This document shows positions 43,406 through 51,466 of a stretch of DNA of 64,000 nt, piece after piece; positions within the stretch are counted from its first letter, which is position 1, and each line of letters opens with the position of its first letter. The DNA comes from Thiomicrorhabdus sp965603495 (GTDB lineage: Bacteria > Pseudomonadota > Gammaproteobacteria > Thiomicrospirales > Thiomicrospiraceae): the NCBI GenBank assembly GCA_965603495.1, contig CBFDDF010000005.1, positions 1 to 64,000 of the forward strand, given 5' to 3'. The position numbers and the translations under genes were made by a program. The notes beneath the pieces are model-generated. The model did not search any database. It was not told the DNA's origin and saw only the letters and a list, made by a program, of their open reading frames with translations.

Positions 43406-43680
43406 GTGGAACCTTTTGTAAATGCTCAGATGTTAATTTAATATGCTTGTTGAGTAATATCTTAAATAGGTGATAATTTTATCATAGGTAGTCAGTTGTT
43501 ATGAATTTGGCTCATCTTAAATAAAAAGTGAATAAAATAGAAAAAAGACTTGACAGGTGTTTAGAGCGGTTTAAATTTTAAATCTATTATTAGCTTTATG
43601 TAACGAGCGTAACTTGTTGTAATTTAATTATTAGTCTATCTATAGATTAACTTATGATCCTATAAGAGTTAATCAATCTC

Positions 43681-43703
43681 TTTTCCACAAAAGCTGTGGA
43701 TAA
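43681..43703. promoter_or_regulatory. Two facing DnaA-box-like sites
   Basis: TTTTCCACA at 43681-43689 (one mismatch to TTATCCACA) and TGTGGATAA at 43695-43703, which is the exact reverse complement of the consensus box. They face each other across five bases in an AT-rich region. Confidence 0.5.
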
Positions 43704-43928
43704 CTTTGTGTGTAAATAGATAAGAAGGTACTTAAGTTCTTTAAAATAGCCAATAAATATTAAATTGCTTAAAAATTAATCAAATAGGTTTTGAGGAGGG
43801 TTTTTAGTAAAATCGAATTATCAAACAGGTATCTTAGAAATTTTATTTCCTTATTAAGTAAAGAGTGAATAAAATGATTATATAAAGAGGTCAAAATTGG
43901 TAAGTGCGCTACAATCTGTTCTGCTAAC

Positions 43929-43961
43929 AAAAATAAAAAATAAAAAATAAAAAATAATAAT
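43929..43961. repeat. AAAAAAT tandem repeat upstream of fnr
   Basis: Three perfect AAAAAAT units (43935-43955) flanked by partial units, 24 bases before the fnr start codon. Repeat-number change here could alter the leader of fnr. Confidence 0.7.
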
Positions 43962-43984
43962 TACTGTGGGTTACAGGATGAATT

Positions 43985-44710
43985 ATGAGCGAGTTTAAAA
44001 CAGGGTTCAGTTCGAGTTGTCAAAGTTGCGGTCTGCAAAAAGTGTGTTTTCCAACGGGGTTGCTTAAGTCAGAGATTGACCGACTAGATGATATCGTTGA
44101 ACGGAAATTACCTTTAAAGAAGAATCAGCACCTTTTTAATACCGGTGATAGTTTTAGTGCTTTATATGCAATTAGAGCAGGTATTATCAAAGTCTATTCT
44201 TTCTCTGACTCTGGAGAGGAGATGATCCATGGGTTTTATCTACCTGGAGATGTCTTAGGTATTGATGCTCTTGCAGACAAGAAGCACCACTATAATGCGG
44301 TTGCAATTGATAGTTCAAGTATTTGTAATTTACCTTTTGATCAGTTAACCGATCTGGCAATTCAAATTCCTAATCTTAATCAGCAAATATTTACAGTAAT
44401 GAGTAAAGAAGTTAATGAAGGGCGATTACATTCTGAGCTGCTAACTAAACGCAATGCTGATCAAAGAGTAGCACAGTTTATTTGGCATATGGCAGAGCGC
44501 TACCAAAGTAGAGGTTATGCTTCTGATGAGTTTAGGTTAAGCATTTTACATAGGGATGTTGCCCTCTACCTAGGGCTTACACCAGAAACGGTTTCACGCA
44601 TCCTTGCTAAATTTCATGCTGACAAAGTGGTTACCTGGAAAAAGAAGGAAGTGAAAATCCATAATGCAATCGCATTGCAGCATTTAGCACACCTGAATAC
44701 GTCTGCGTAA
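43985..44710 (+). CDS. fnr: FNR/ANR-type oxygen-sensing transcription regulator
   Basis: A 241-residue Crp/Fnr protein. Cys12, Cys15 and Cys21 (SCQSCGLQKVC) plus Cys114 match the four ligands of the oxygen-sensitive [4Fe-4S] cluster. The cyclic-nucleotide-type sensor barrel covers about 25-140, and the helix-turn-helix LSILHRDVALYLGLTPETVSRIL has the Glu201-Ser204-Arg205 recognition set that reads TTGAT-N4-ATCAA. It should switch genes when oxygen runs out. A perfect FNR box lies 79 bases after its stop codon, starting a candidate small RNA. Confidence 0.95.
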   Translation: MSEFKTGFSSSCQSCGLQKVCFPTGLLKSEIDRLDDIVERKLPLKKNQHLFNTGDSFSALYAIRAGIIKVYSFSDSGEEMIHGFYLPGDVLGIDALADKKHHYNAVAIDSSSICNLPFDQLTDLAIQIPNLNQQIFTVMSKEVNEGRLHSELLTKRNADQRVAQFIWHMAERYQSRGYASDEFRLSILHRDVALYLGLTPETVSRILAKFHADKVVTWKKKEVKIHNAIALQHLAHLNTSA

Positions 44711-44788
44711 GGCTGTTAATTCTTTGCGGGTAAAAAGTCATTCTTCTTTACGTTAACTCATGTCTTAATTGGTGACTCGTTAGAGGAA

Positions 44789-44802
44789 TTGATTTCAATC
44801 AA
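44789..44802. promoter_or_regulatory. Perfect FNR box TTGAT-TTCA-ATCAA
   Basis: Fourteen bases matching the FNR consensus exactly. Its centre (44795.5) is 41.5 bases before a start site predicted from the -10 element at 44825-44830, the standard class II activator position. Confidence 0.85.
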
Positions 44803-44821
44803 TTTTGTTCTGTTCTAGGTG

Positions 44822-44830
44822 TGGTTAAAT
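44822..44830 (+). promoter_or_regulatory. Extended -10 of the FNR-dependent promoter
   Basis: TGG followed by TTAAAT (44825-44830). Four of six bases match TATAAT and the TG two bases upstream gives an extended -10; predicted start near 44837. Confidence 0.65.
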
Positions 44831-44836
44831 TAATAC

Positions 44837-44912
44837 GTGATTTCGTTGTTGACTCAATGTTTTCACAATGTAGCCCATTTACCCGATTATTCAGTAATCG
44901 GGGCCTTTTTAT
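44837..44912 (+). ncRNA. Candidate FNR-activated small RNA (about 75 nt)
   Basis: Bounded by the class II FNR promoter and an intrinsic terminator, this stretch has no open frame and would make an RNA of about 75 nt with an unstructured 5' part and a terminator hairpin tail, the plan of Hfq-binding small RNAs. FNR-driven small RNAs are known elsewhere (FnrS in enterobacteria, AniS in Neisseria), but I see no sequence likeness to FnrS. The alternative is that the transcript continues into pal or that the hairpin only ends fnr. Confidence 0.5.
44882..44911 (+). terminator. Intrinsic terminator in the fnr-pal gap
   Basis: Eight-pair stem CCCGATTA/TAATCGGG with a five-base loop, then GCC and TTTTT. 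Confidence 0.82.
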
Positions 44913-45073
44913 CTCCCGTTTATAAACTTAAGTTACGCCAACCAATCAAATTTATTAATCTCGTTACCCTCAAATCCATAAATAGACCTTCAATGGTTAA
45001 AATCCGTGTTTTTTTGCATTATTTCAGGTATATTGTCCACACTATTAATTTTTTTAAAAATGGAGTATTAAGC

Positions 45074-45604
45074 ATGTCTATTCAAAACATTAAACAATTA
45101 TTTTTGGTCGGTTTTTTAGGCTTTGCTTTAGTGGGTTGTAGTTCTGCCCCTAAAACGGATATGGATGAGTCTGATGGTAAGCAAGTCGTAACAGAACAAG
45201 TTGAACAGGATGTTGCAGCAATGAAGCTAGCAGCTGCACAGGCTTTGGCTGCTCAAGAAGCGGAATTGTTAGCCAGTATTCAAGGTAAAGTAATTAGCTT
45301 CGACTTTGATCGATCTGATGTTAAATCAGATGATTACGCTATTATCAAAGGAAATGCAGATTATATGTCTTTGAATATGTCTAAATCCGTGACGGTTAAA
45401 GGTCATTGCGATGAGCGCGGAACGCGAGAGTATAACCTTGCTTTAGGTGAGCGTCGTGCGAATGCTGTGAAAAATGCTTTGATTGCTGAAGGTGTCAGTT
45501 CAAGTCGTATTACCGTTGTTAGTTATGGTGAAGATAGTCCGGTTGATGAAGCACATAATGTTGCTGCGTGGGCAAAAAATCGTCGTGCTGAGTTTTCTTA
45601 TTAA
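45074..45604 (+). CDS. pal: Peptidoglycan-associated lipoprotein Pal
   Basis: A 176-residue outer-membrane lipoprotein. The signal ends in the lipobox ALVGC (Cys22), a helical linker follows, and residues about 70-176 form the OmpA-like domain with ISFDFDRSDV, VKGHCDERGTREYNLALGERRANAV and AWAKNRRAEF, which binds diaminopimelate. Pal normally works with TolQRAB and is encoded next to tolB; here neither neighbour is a tol gene. The start at 45074 follows GGAGTATT; earlier in-frame codons belong to the leader. It ends at its own strong terminator. Confidence 0.95.
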   Translation: MSIQNIKQLFLVGFLGFALVGCSSAPKTDMDESDGKQVVTEQVEQDVAAMKLAAAQALAAQEAELLASIQGKVISFDFDRSDVKSDDYAIIKGNADYMSLNMSKSVTVKGHCDERGTREYNLALGERRANAVKNALIAEGVSSSRITVVSYGEDSPVDEAHNVAAWAKNRRAEFSY

Positions 45605-45635
45605 TTGAAACCCTCTGTATTCCAGCTATATTTAT

Positions 45636-45675
45636 AAAGCCTTTCTATCCTTTGTGGGATAGAAAGGCTTTTTTG
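45636..45675 (+). terminator. Intrinsic terminator after pal
   Basis: A perfect 15-pair stem (45636-45650 with 45657-45671) followed by a T run. Confidence 0.95.
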
Positions 45676-45704
45676 TTTATTAAATTGATAAAAGAAGACC
45701 TTTC

Positions 45705-48338
45705 ATGACCTCTCAAGCGCCAGTTGTTCATTATTTAAAAGACTATCAAGCACCTCAGTTCGAAATTAGTTCTGTTTTTCTTGAGTTTGATTTGCATCCG
45801 ACAGCAACTCTTGTTACCAGTATTATGCAGATTCAGCGTCTGGTAGCTGAAGTCCCTTTGGTTTTAACGGGTGAGGAGCTTCAGCTTCAGTCGGTACTAC
45901 TGAATGGCGAAGAGGTCATTGATCAATGTCCTTGTGATGCTGAAAGTCTTACTATAACGACGGATTTACAAACGTTCGAGTTGGTCATTAAGACGATTGT
46001 TTCGCCTGAAAAGAATACGGCTTTGGAAGGCTTATACCGCACCAGTGGAAACTACTGCACGCAGTGTGAAGCTGAGGGTTTTAGAAAAATCACTTATTTT
46101 CTGGATCGTCCTGATATCTTAACGCTGTTTACCACCAAAATTATTGCGGATAAATCCGATAATGCCATGTTGTTATCCAATGGGAATCTAATCGAATCAG
46201 GCGAGTCGGGCGATAATCGTCATTATGCCATCTGGCAGGATCCTTATAAAAAACCCTGTTACTTATTTGCGCTAGTTGCCGGAAATTTAGAGTGCGTTGA
46301 AGATCAATTCATTACCGCCGAAAAACGCACGGTTGCACTAAAAATTTATGTTGAGGCAAGAAACCTAGATAAATGTGCGCATGCCATGGAATCGCTCAAA
46401 AAATCGATGTTGTGGGATGAGACTCGTTTTGGCTTAAGTTACGATTTAGATATTTATATGATTGTTGCAGTTGATGACTTTAATATGGGCGCGATGGAAA
46501 ACAAAGGTTTGAATGTCTTTAACTCTAAGTTTGTATTAGCCAAGCCGGATACAGCCACTGATGTTGATTATGAAGGGATTGAGGCAGTCATTGGGCATGA
46601 GTACTTCCATAACTGGACGGGGAACCGGGTGACTTGTCGTGACTGGTTTCAGTTGACGCTTAAGGAGGGCTTAACGGTCTTTAGGGATCAAGAGTTTACA
46701 GCCGATATGTTATCACCATCGGTGAAACGTATCGAAGACGTAAAGCGCTTAAGGAGTAATCAGTTTCCTGAAGATGCCGGTCCAATGGCCCATCCGATTC
46801 AACCCCAATCTTATATCGAGATGAATAATTTCTACACCATGACTGTCTACGAAAAGGGTGCTGAGATAGTTCGTTTATATCATACCTTGTTGGGTGAATC
46901 TGGATTTAGAAAAGGTATGGATTTGTATTTTGAAAGGCATGATGGCCAAGCGGTCACTGTTGTTGATTTTAGAAATGCGATGGCGGATGCCAATGGAATT
47001 GACCTTTCACAAATGCATGCTTGGTATATTCAAGCGGGGACGCCGAGCCTTAAGGTTGAAACGCATTATGATGCTGAATTACAAATTTATCAGGTAACCT
47101 GTAGACAAACGCTACAGAGTGGCGTTGAGCTGTTTGAACCCTTACTACTCCCTATTAAAGTGGCCCTTCTTTCTGATCAAGGGAGCTTGTTGGATTTGCA
47201 TCCTGATTTAGAGACCTCAACTAAAGTGATGGGGCATGGCAAAGAAGTGACATTGCGTTGCACAAAGCAGGTAGAAATATTTACTTTTACCTCCGTTCCA
47301 TCGAAACCTGTTCCTTCACTGTTAAGAGGTTTTTCCGCACCAGTGCATCTTGAATACGACTATAGCGATGCAGAGCTCAGCTTGTTGGTTTCAACAGACT
47401 CTGATAGTTTTGTACGCTGGGAGTCTTTCCAGATTCTGGCTTTGAATGAAATTAAAGCTAATGTTTTGCGCTATGAAGCGAACCATAACTTTGTTCTGTC
47501 GTCAGCCATGCAACAAGCATTTTCAGGTATTCTATTAAATGAGTCTGCAGATGCAGGACTCATGGCCTTAGCGATTACTTTACCTGACTTAACCTACATT
47601 GGAGAGCAGTTTGAGGTCATTAATGTGGATGCGATTTACCACACTCATCAATGGCTAAGAGCTGCTTTAGCAGAGCTTTTTGAAGACGATTTACTGAAAA
47701 TTTATCAAAACCAGGATCAAAGCGGAAAAGTTTATCGATATGATAAAGATGACATAGAATCGCGTAAGTTAAAAAATGCTTGTTTACGTTATTTGATGTT
47801 ATTGCCGCATCAGTTTGAGCTAGGTAAGCAACAATATTATCAACAGGCTAATATGACCGATGTATTAGCTGCATTAGAAACGATATCTCACTCAAATCAT
47901 GATGACAGGGAGTCTTGCTTAGATCATTTCTATAATGCTTGGAAAGACGATGGCTTAGTGTTGGATAAATGGTTTACTTTGCAAGCGGCTTCGCATCATA
48001 TTCACGCCTTTGAGCATGTCCAAGCATTAGTTAAACATACAGATTTTACCTATTCTAATCCGAATAGAGTAAGAAGTGTTTTAGGCGTATTTGGCCGAGT
48101 GAATTTATTGGGCTTCCATCGGAAAGATGGTTTAGGTTATCAGTTTTTAGCAGAGCAAGTCATTCAGTTAGATAAGATAAATCCACAAGTTGCCGCTAGA
48201 ATTGTGGCACCATTTACGCATTGGCAACGCTATGATTCTTTTAGAAAACAACAGATGCAGTTGGCGCTCAAGCAAATTTTAGAAACTGCTGGATTATCTA
48301 AAGATGTTTATGAAATCGTCTCTAAGTCCTTAAGCTAG
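45705..48338 (+). CDS. pepN: Aminopeptidase N
   Basis: An 877-residue M1 metallopeptidase, close to the 870 of E. coli PepN. It shows GAMENKGLNVF (substrate N-terminus binding) and the zinc motif HEYFHNWTGNRVTCRDWFQLTLKEGLT, where both histidines and the distal glutamate bind zinc. DUF3458-type C-terminal helices complete it. It removes N-terminal residues from peptides in the cytoplasm. It lies between the pal terminator and the flagellar accessory cluster, apparently on its own. Confidence 0.97.
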   Translation: MTSQAPVVHYLKDYQAPQFEISSVFLEFDLHPTATLVTSIMQIQRLVAEVPLVLTGEELQLQSVLLNGEEVIDQCPCDAESLTITTDLQTFELVIKTIVSPEKNTALEGLYRTSGNYCTQCEAEGFRKITYFLDRPDILTLFTTKIIADKSDNAMLLSNGNLIESGESGDNRHYAIWQDPYKKPCYLFALVAGNLECVEDQFITAEKRTVALKIYVEARNLDKCAHAMESLKKSMLWDETRFGLSYDLDIYMIVAVDDFNMGAMENKGLNVFNSKFVLAKPDTATDVDYEGIEAVIGHEYFHNWTGNRVTCRDWFQLTLKEGLTVFRDQEFTADMLSPSVKRIEDVKRLRSNQFPEDAGPMAHPIQPQSYIEMNNFYTMTVYEKGAEIVRLYHTLLGESGFRKGMDLYFERHDGQAVTVVDFRNAMADANGIDLSQMHAWYIQAGTPSLKVETHYDAELQIYQVTCRQTLQSGVELFEPLLLPIKVALLSDQGSLLDLHPDLETSTKVMGHGKEVTLRCTKQVEIFTFTSVPSKPVPSLLRGFSAPVHLEYDYSDAELSLLVSTDSDSFVRWESFQILALNEIKANVLRYEANHNFVLSSAMQQAFSGILLNESADAGLMALAITLPDLTYIGEQFEVINVDAIYHTHQWLRAALAELFEDDLLKIYQNQDQSGKVYRYDKDDIESRKLKNACLRYLMLLPHQFELGKQQYYQQANMTDVLAALETISHSNHDDRESCLDHFYNAWKDDGLVLDKWFTLQAASHHIHAFEHVQALVKHTDFTYSNPNRVRSVLGVFGRVNLLGFHRKDGLGYQFLAEQVIQLDKINPQVAARIVAPFTHWQRYDSFRKQQMQLALKQILETAGLSKDVYEIVSKSLS

Positions 48339-48413
48339 TTATGTGGTTAATGATTAAGTGAATGATGATAAAGGTTGTGAGAGGTATGTTGTCAATGCCA
48401 TCAGGTTGTTAAG

Positions 48414-49901
48414 GTGATGCGATGGTTAAAGATTTTTGTGGTGGTCATGGGCTCCATCTTGCCTATGGCAACCCTTGCCTATGAAGGGGCGGAATGGCAA
48501 GATTTAATGTCCATTCAGTCCGAGCAATTCATTGAAAAAAAGCCTACGGCCAAGAGGCCTTTACCTAAGGTCTTGTCAAAATCCAATCCAGAGTACCGCT
48601 TAGAGAGTCAAGTTCAGCGCATTGATCAAGAAATCATGCTTCTTAGAGCAGAGTTGGCACGAAAGAATGATGATCTGGATCAGGTTCGCAACTATGTTAA
48701 TGAGCTTAGTCGTACCGTTTTGCTGCCGATTTTTCAGCAGCGTTTAGCGTCCTTAAGGCTTTATCTAATGTCCCCTAAGGCATCACATCAAGTGTTGGAC
48801 TCTTATCTGTTTGTGGGTGGTTTAGAGCCGCTACAGTTTCCAGATGCGAGTGATAAATCAATTGTGGTGGTTTTGTTACCCTTAACCGGCCCTTATGAAG
48901 AGGTGGGGAATCGAGTGCTTGCTGGTTTGACCAAATCCTTGGAAGAGATTTCTTTCAAGGGGACTTTAGCGGTATTTGATACAGCGCTCTATGAAAGTAT
49001 GTTTCAGTTGTGGGAGATGGTTAAATACTATGATCCAGATTTTATTTTTGGGCCATTGCAGAAACAGACGGCTCAACAATGGCAAGCGCTTAATACTGGA
49101 ATCCCGACACTTTATTTTAATTCAATGGATCGTCTTTTTGGTCATGAGCGTGCCTTATCGTTAAGTAAGTCAAAGGGATTAGAGCAAGTTCTGTCCATTT
49201 TGAACTACAGTCAATTTCAAAATATTCTGGTGTTAACAGATTCCAGTGAATCGTCAAAAAAGCTAGAGTCAGAATTCTACCAGGCCTGGTCATCTGCTAA
49301 TTCACAAGGGCAAGGGCAATATCAACATCAGTCTATAGAAAAAACGGTGAGTCAAGCGATTGAAAATGCGATGAATGTCCAGCGTTCAAAAGCCCGTTAC
49401 TTGTGGTTACGTAAAATGGCTGATACGACACTAGAGTTTACGCCAAGGGCCAGGCAGGATTTTGAAGTTGTTATCAGCTTGGTACCGCAAAATAAAGCGA
49501 TTCAAGTCGGCCCTATATTGGATTTTCATCAGTTAACAAGCGTCACACATGTTTGGTACCCTAGCCAAGCACCTAATCGAAATGCTTTAAAAAAGTATCT
49601 CTCCTCTTGGCAGCAAACTTATGCGGTTTTGCCTACTTATATTAACTCTGAATCTAATTCAAATGATTTAAGCGCTAACCTAGAGGATGATAATGGCCTG
49701 TTTTATGCTTTAGGGCAGGTAGCAGTTGAAATTGTCAAAAATCCTGCCATTTCTGATGGCTTGAATTTGCATGTAGATACCGAATTTGGAGCGATTGTTT
49801 CCAATATGGTAGGGCAGTTTCACTTGTTGCCGGTTGTTTACTGGGTAGATCAAGGTGTTTTTGACAGAGTGACTGAGTTTTCAGAAGAATTAGCTAAATA
49901 G
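48414..49901 (+). CDS. LpoA/LppC-like periplasmic-binding-fold protein
   Basis: A 495-residue secreted protein with a signal peptide (about 1-22, ending ATLAY) but no lipobox. A coiled coil spans about 60-100, and from about 140 the type I binding-protein fold resembles the C-terminal half of LpoA/LppC (IVVVLLPLTGPYEEVGNRVLAGL). LpoA activates penicillin-binding protein 1A; this one is shorter and lacks the N-terminal TPR part. It heads a run of envelope genes leading to FlgP, so a role in fitting the flagellum through the wall is possible. Start GTG 48414 or ATG 48417. An ACCAGGCCTGGT site lies inside. Confidence 0.65.
   Translation: MMRWLKIFVVVMGSILPMATLAYEGAEWQDLMSIQSEQFIEKKPTAKRPLPKVLSKSNPEYRLESQVQRIDQEIMLLRAELARKNDDLDQVRNYVNELSRTVLLPIFQQRLASLRLYLMSPKASHQVLDSYLFVGGLEPLQFPDASDKSIVVVLLPLTGPYEEVGNRVLAGLTKSLEEISFKGTLAVFDTALYESMFQLWEMVKYYDPDFIFGPLQKQTAQQWQALNTGIPTLYFNSMDRLFGHERALSLSKSKGLEQVLSILNYSQFQNILVLTDSSESSKKLESEFYQAWSSANSQGQGQYQHQSIEKTVSQAIENAMNVQRSKARYLWLRKMADTTLEFTPRARQDFEVVISLVPQNKAIQVGPILDFHQLTSVTHVWYPSQAPNRNALKKYLSSWQQTYAVLPTYINSESNSNDLSANLEDDNGLFYALGQVAVEIVKNPAISDGLNLHVDTEFGAIVSNMVGQFHLLPVVYWVDQGVFDRVTEFSEELAK
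49279..49290. repeat. ACCAGGCCTGGT palindrome, site 13
   Basis: Exact copy inside the LpoA-like gene, read on the plus strand as Gln-Ala-Trp in YQAWSS. Confidence 0.95.
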
Positions 49902-50001
49902 TCATTACTGTCATTTAACTTTACCTCTTGTACACAAATAACATTCAAAGTGGTCTGAGACTTTTAAAGACTAGTTGTGGCATATTTTAAGGAAATAAAG
50001 C

Positions 50002-51123
50002 GTGGCGACCTCCGACGATACATTTGACCCCAATGACTTAGACAGCATAGATGCGTTGCTTGATGAAGCGGAGCTAGATGCTGTCATCGATGCCCCAGAA
50101 GATAGTTCTGAGGCAGCCGTGTCTGTTGATGATGAGCCTGAGCAACCAGCAGGAACAGAGGTTGACGATACAGATGGTTTATTAGATGAATTGGATGATG
50201 TTGCTGGTTCGGCCAGCGTACCTATTCCGCAAGATGTTCCAGTACAAGCACAACGGTATGAGCCAGAGGTGGTCGCTGTTTCTCCTCCATTGTCTGGGCG
50301 AGCTAAGGCTGATGTTGTTGATGACACTGATGGCTTTGTTTCTAAACGTGCTGCGGCACAATCAAATCAAAAATCTCAATTGGCGGCAGGTGATATGGAT
50401 TCTATAAAAAAACTGATAATTATTTTCAGCTCAACCCTGATCGTACTGGCGTTGACAGGAATTGGGATTGGGGTTTGGAGCGCATTGGCAGCTTCCTCTG
50501 CGGGGATTGATGAAGAAACAATAACGATGATTGAGTCGATTCAAGTGAATTCGGAGCTGGGTGCAAATACGCTTTCTACCACGAATAAATCTGTTCAATC
50601 GGTTGAGAAAAAGTTAGATGCTATTAATTTTCAATTAGAGCAATTGGCAGCTGATTTAGCGGCTGCGTCGGTGGCCAAAGCAGAGCAGCCTAAGCATGAA
50701 ATTATTGATCCCTTAGGGCTTGGAGTCCCTGGCGTGGTGGATAAGGGTCACGGTCCAGTTGTTGGTGGTCATGCTGCTTCAACTCCTGTGCCGCCCGTTG
50801 AGGTGCGTCATGCGCCAGCGTTGCCTGCAAGCTTGGCTGTTACTGATCCGGCAATATTACAAAAGATTACAACTGTTAACAGCAAAATGATTAAAGCACA
50901 GCGTCGGATTGATGAAGTGAATAGCCGAGTTAAAAGTATTCAAACGCAATATCAGGCTCTGTTACAGAGTGTGAAAACGGTTGAAAAACAAGTCATAATG
51001 GAGCAGCTTGAAAAGGCAGAAAAAGCTGAGAAAGATAAAGCAACATCAGACTCTAATCGTTATCAATACACTTCGCCGGATGGCATGTTCTATGATCAGT
51101 CAGTGAAGGATTCTTATCCATAG
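50002..51123 (+). CDS. Acidic single-pass membrane protein with coiled coils, unknown function
   Basis: A 373-residue protein I do not recognise. Residues 1-115 are strongly acidic and carry a repeated VDDTDG motif (about 54-60 and 106-112). One transmembrane helix lies at about 137-160. The rest is outside: a coiled coil (about 175-225), a Pro/Gly/His-rich linker (about 230-275) and a second coiled coil (about 285-345). The GTG start has AAGGAAA upstream. Its place between the LpoA-like gene and a small lipoprotein just before FlgP suggests a link from cytoplasm to the flagellar envelope rings, but that is inference from context only. Confidence 0.7.
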   Translation: MATSDDTFDPNDLDSIDALLDEAELDAVIDAPEDSSEAAVSVDDEPEQPAGTEVDDTDGLLDELDDVAGSASVPIPQDVPVQAQRYEPEVVAVSPPLSGRAKADVVDDTDGFVSKRAAAQSNQKSQLAAGDMDSIKKLIIIFSSTLIVLALTGIGIGVWSALAASSAGIDEETITMIESIQVNSELGANTLSTTNKSVQSVEKKLDAINFQLEQLAADLAAASVAKAEQPKHEIIDPLGLGVPGVVDKGHGPVVGGHAASTPVPPVEVRHAPALPASLAVTDPAILQKITTVNSKMIKAQRRIDEVNSRVKSIQTQYQALLQSVKTVEKQVIMEQLEKAEKAEKDKATSDSNRYQYTSPDGMFYDQSVKDSYP

Positions 51124-51138
51124 AATAAGGGTGGCATC

Positions 51139-51387
51139 GTGGTTGGTAAATATTTAATGATGGTTTTAGGTTTTTCGCTCCTGACTGGTTGCGGTTCGTT
51201 TCAACCCGTTGAGTCTGTGACACGAGAGACTGAAAAAGTAGGTAATTGGTTGGAGTTTGGCGGCACTGTGTATCAAGTGCCAGATTACTATTCAACTAAA
51301 CAATTGGATAAGTCTCATCAGATTGATAAAACCTATTACGTGAAGGATCTTCGTTGTGATGATCATGTAAAGCGTTGTACTTATTAA
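51139..51387 (+). CDS. Small lipoprotein, unknown function
   Basis: An 82-residue lipoprotein with lipobox LLTGC (Cys18) and a short mature part containing two late cysteines (DLRCDDHVKRC) that could form a disulfide. GTG start 15 bases after the previous stop, behind AAGGGTGG, so it belongs to the same operon. No family recognised; it may correspond in position to the FlgP partner found in other bacteria. Confidence 0.65.
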   Translation: MVGKYLMMVLGFSLLTGCGSFQPVESVTRETEKVGNWLEFGGTVYQVPDYYSTKQLDKSHQIDKTYYVKDLRCDDHVKRCTY

Positions 51388-51466
51388 GTGTAGTTACAAG
51401 TGTGATTAAGTCATTCTAAGAAAAAGTTTTGAATAAATAATAAAGTAAATAATGGAGTATAGGGCA

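Larger units (their letters stand above)
43406..43984. other. 579-base AT-rich region between the kinase-Rieske gene and fnr
   Basis: The longest gene-free stretch here. It contains the inverted repeat TGATAA-TT-TTATCA (43471-43484), a possible rightward promoter (TTGACA 43550-43555, TTAAAT 43571-43576), a pair of facing DnaA-box-like sites (43681-43703) and an AAAAAAT repeat before fnr. No open frame of interest. Confidence 0.6.
44711..45073. other. Region between fnr and pal
   Basis: 363 bases with no protein gene. It holds the FNR box (44789-44802), an extended -10, the candidate small RNA and its terminator, then about 160 bases of pal leader. Confidence 0.6.

Noticed and set aside
43471..43484. 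TGATAA-TT-TTATCA inverted repeat as an FNR or CRP site ahead of the kinase-Rieske gene
   Set aside because: The half-site spacing fits neither FNR (TTGAT-N4-ATCAA) nor CRP (TGTGA-N6-TCACA).
43406..43984. Chromosomal replication origin in the AT-rich gap
   Set aside because: Only two DnaA-like boxes, few GATC sites, and no dnaA, mnmG or rpmH nearby.
49971..50327. Ser/Thr-rich 118-codon minus-strand frame opposite the acidic membrane protein
   Set aside because: Its low-complexity sequence is what the antisense of Asp/Glu/Ala codons gives; no independent support.
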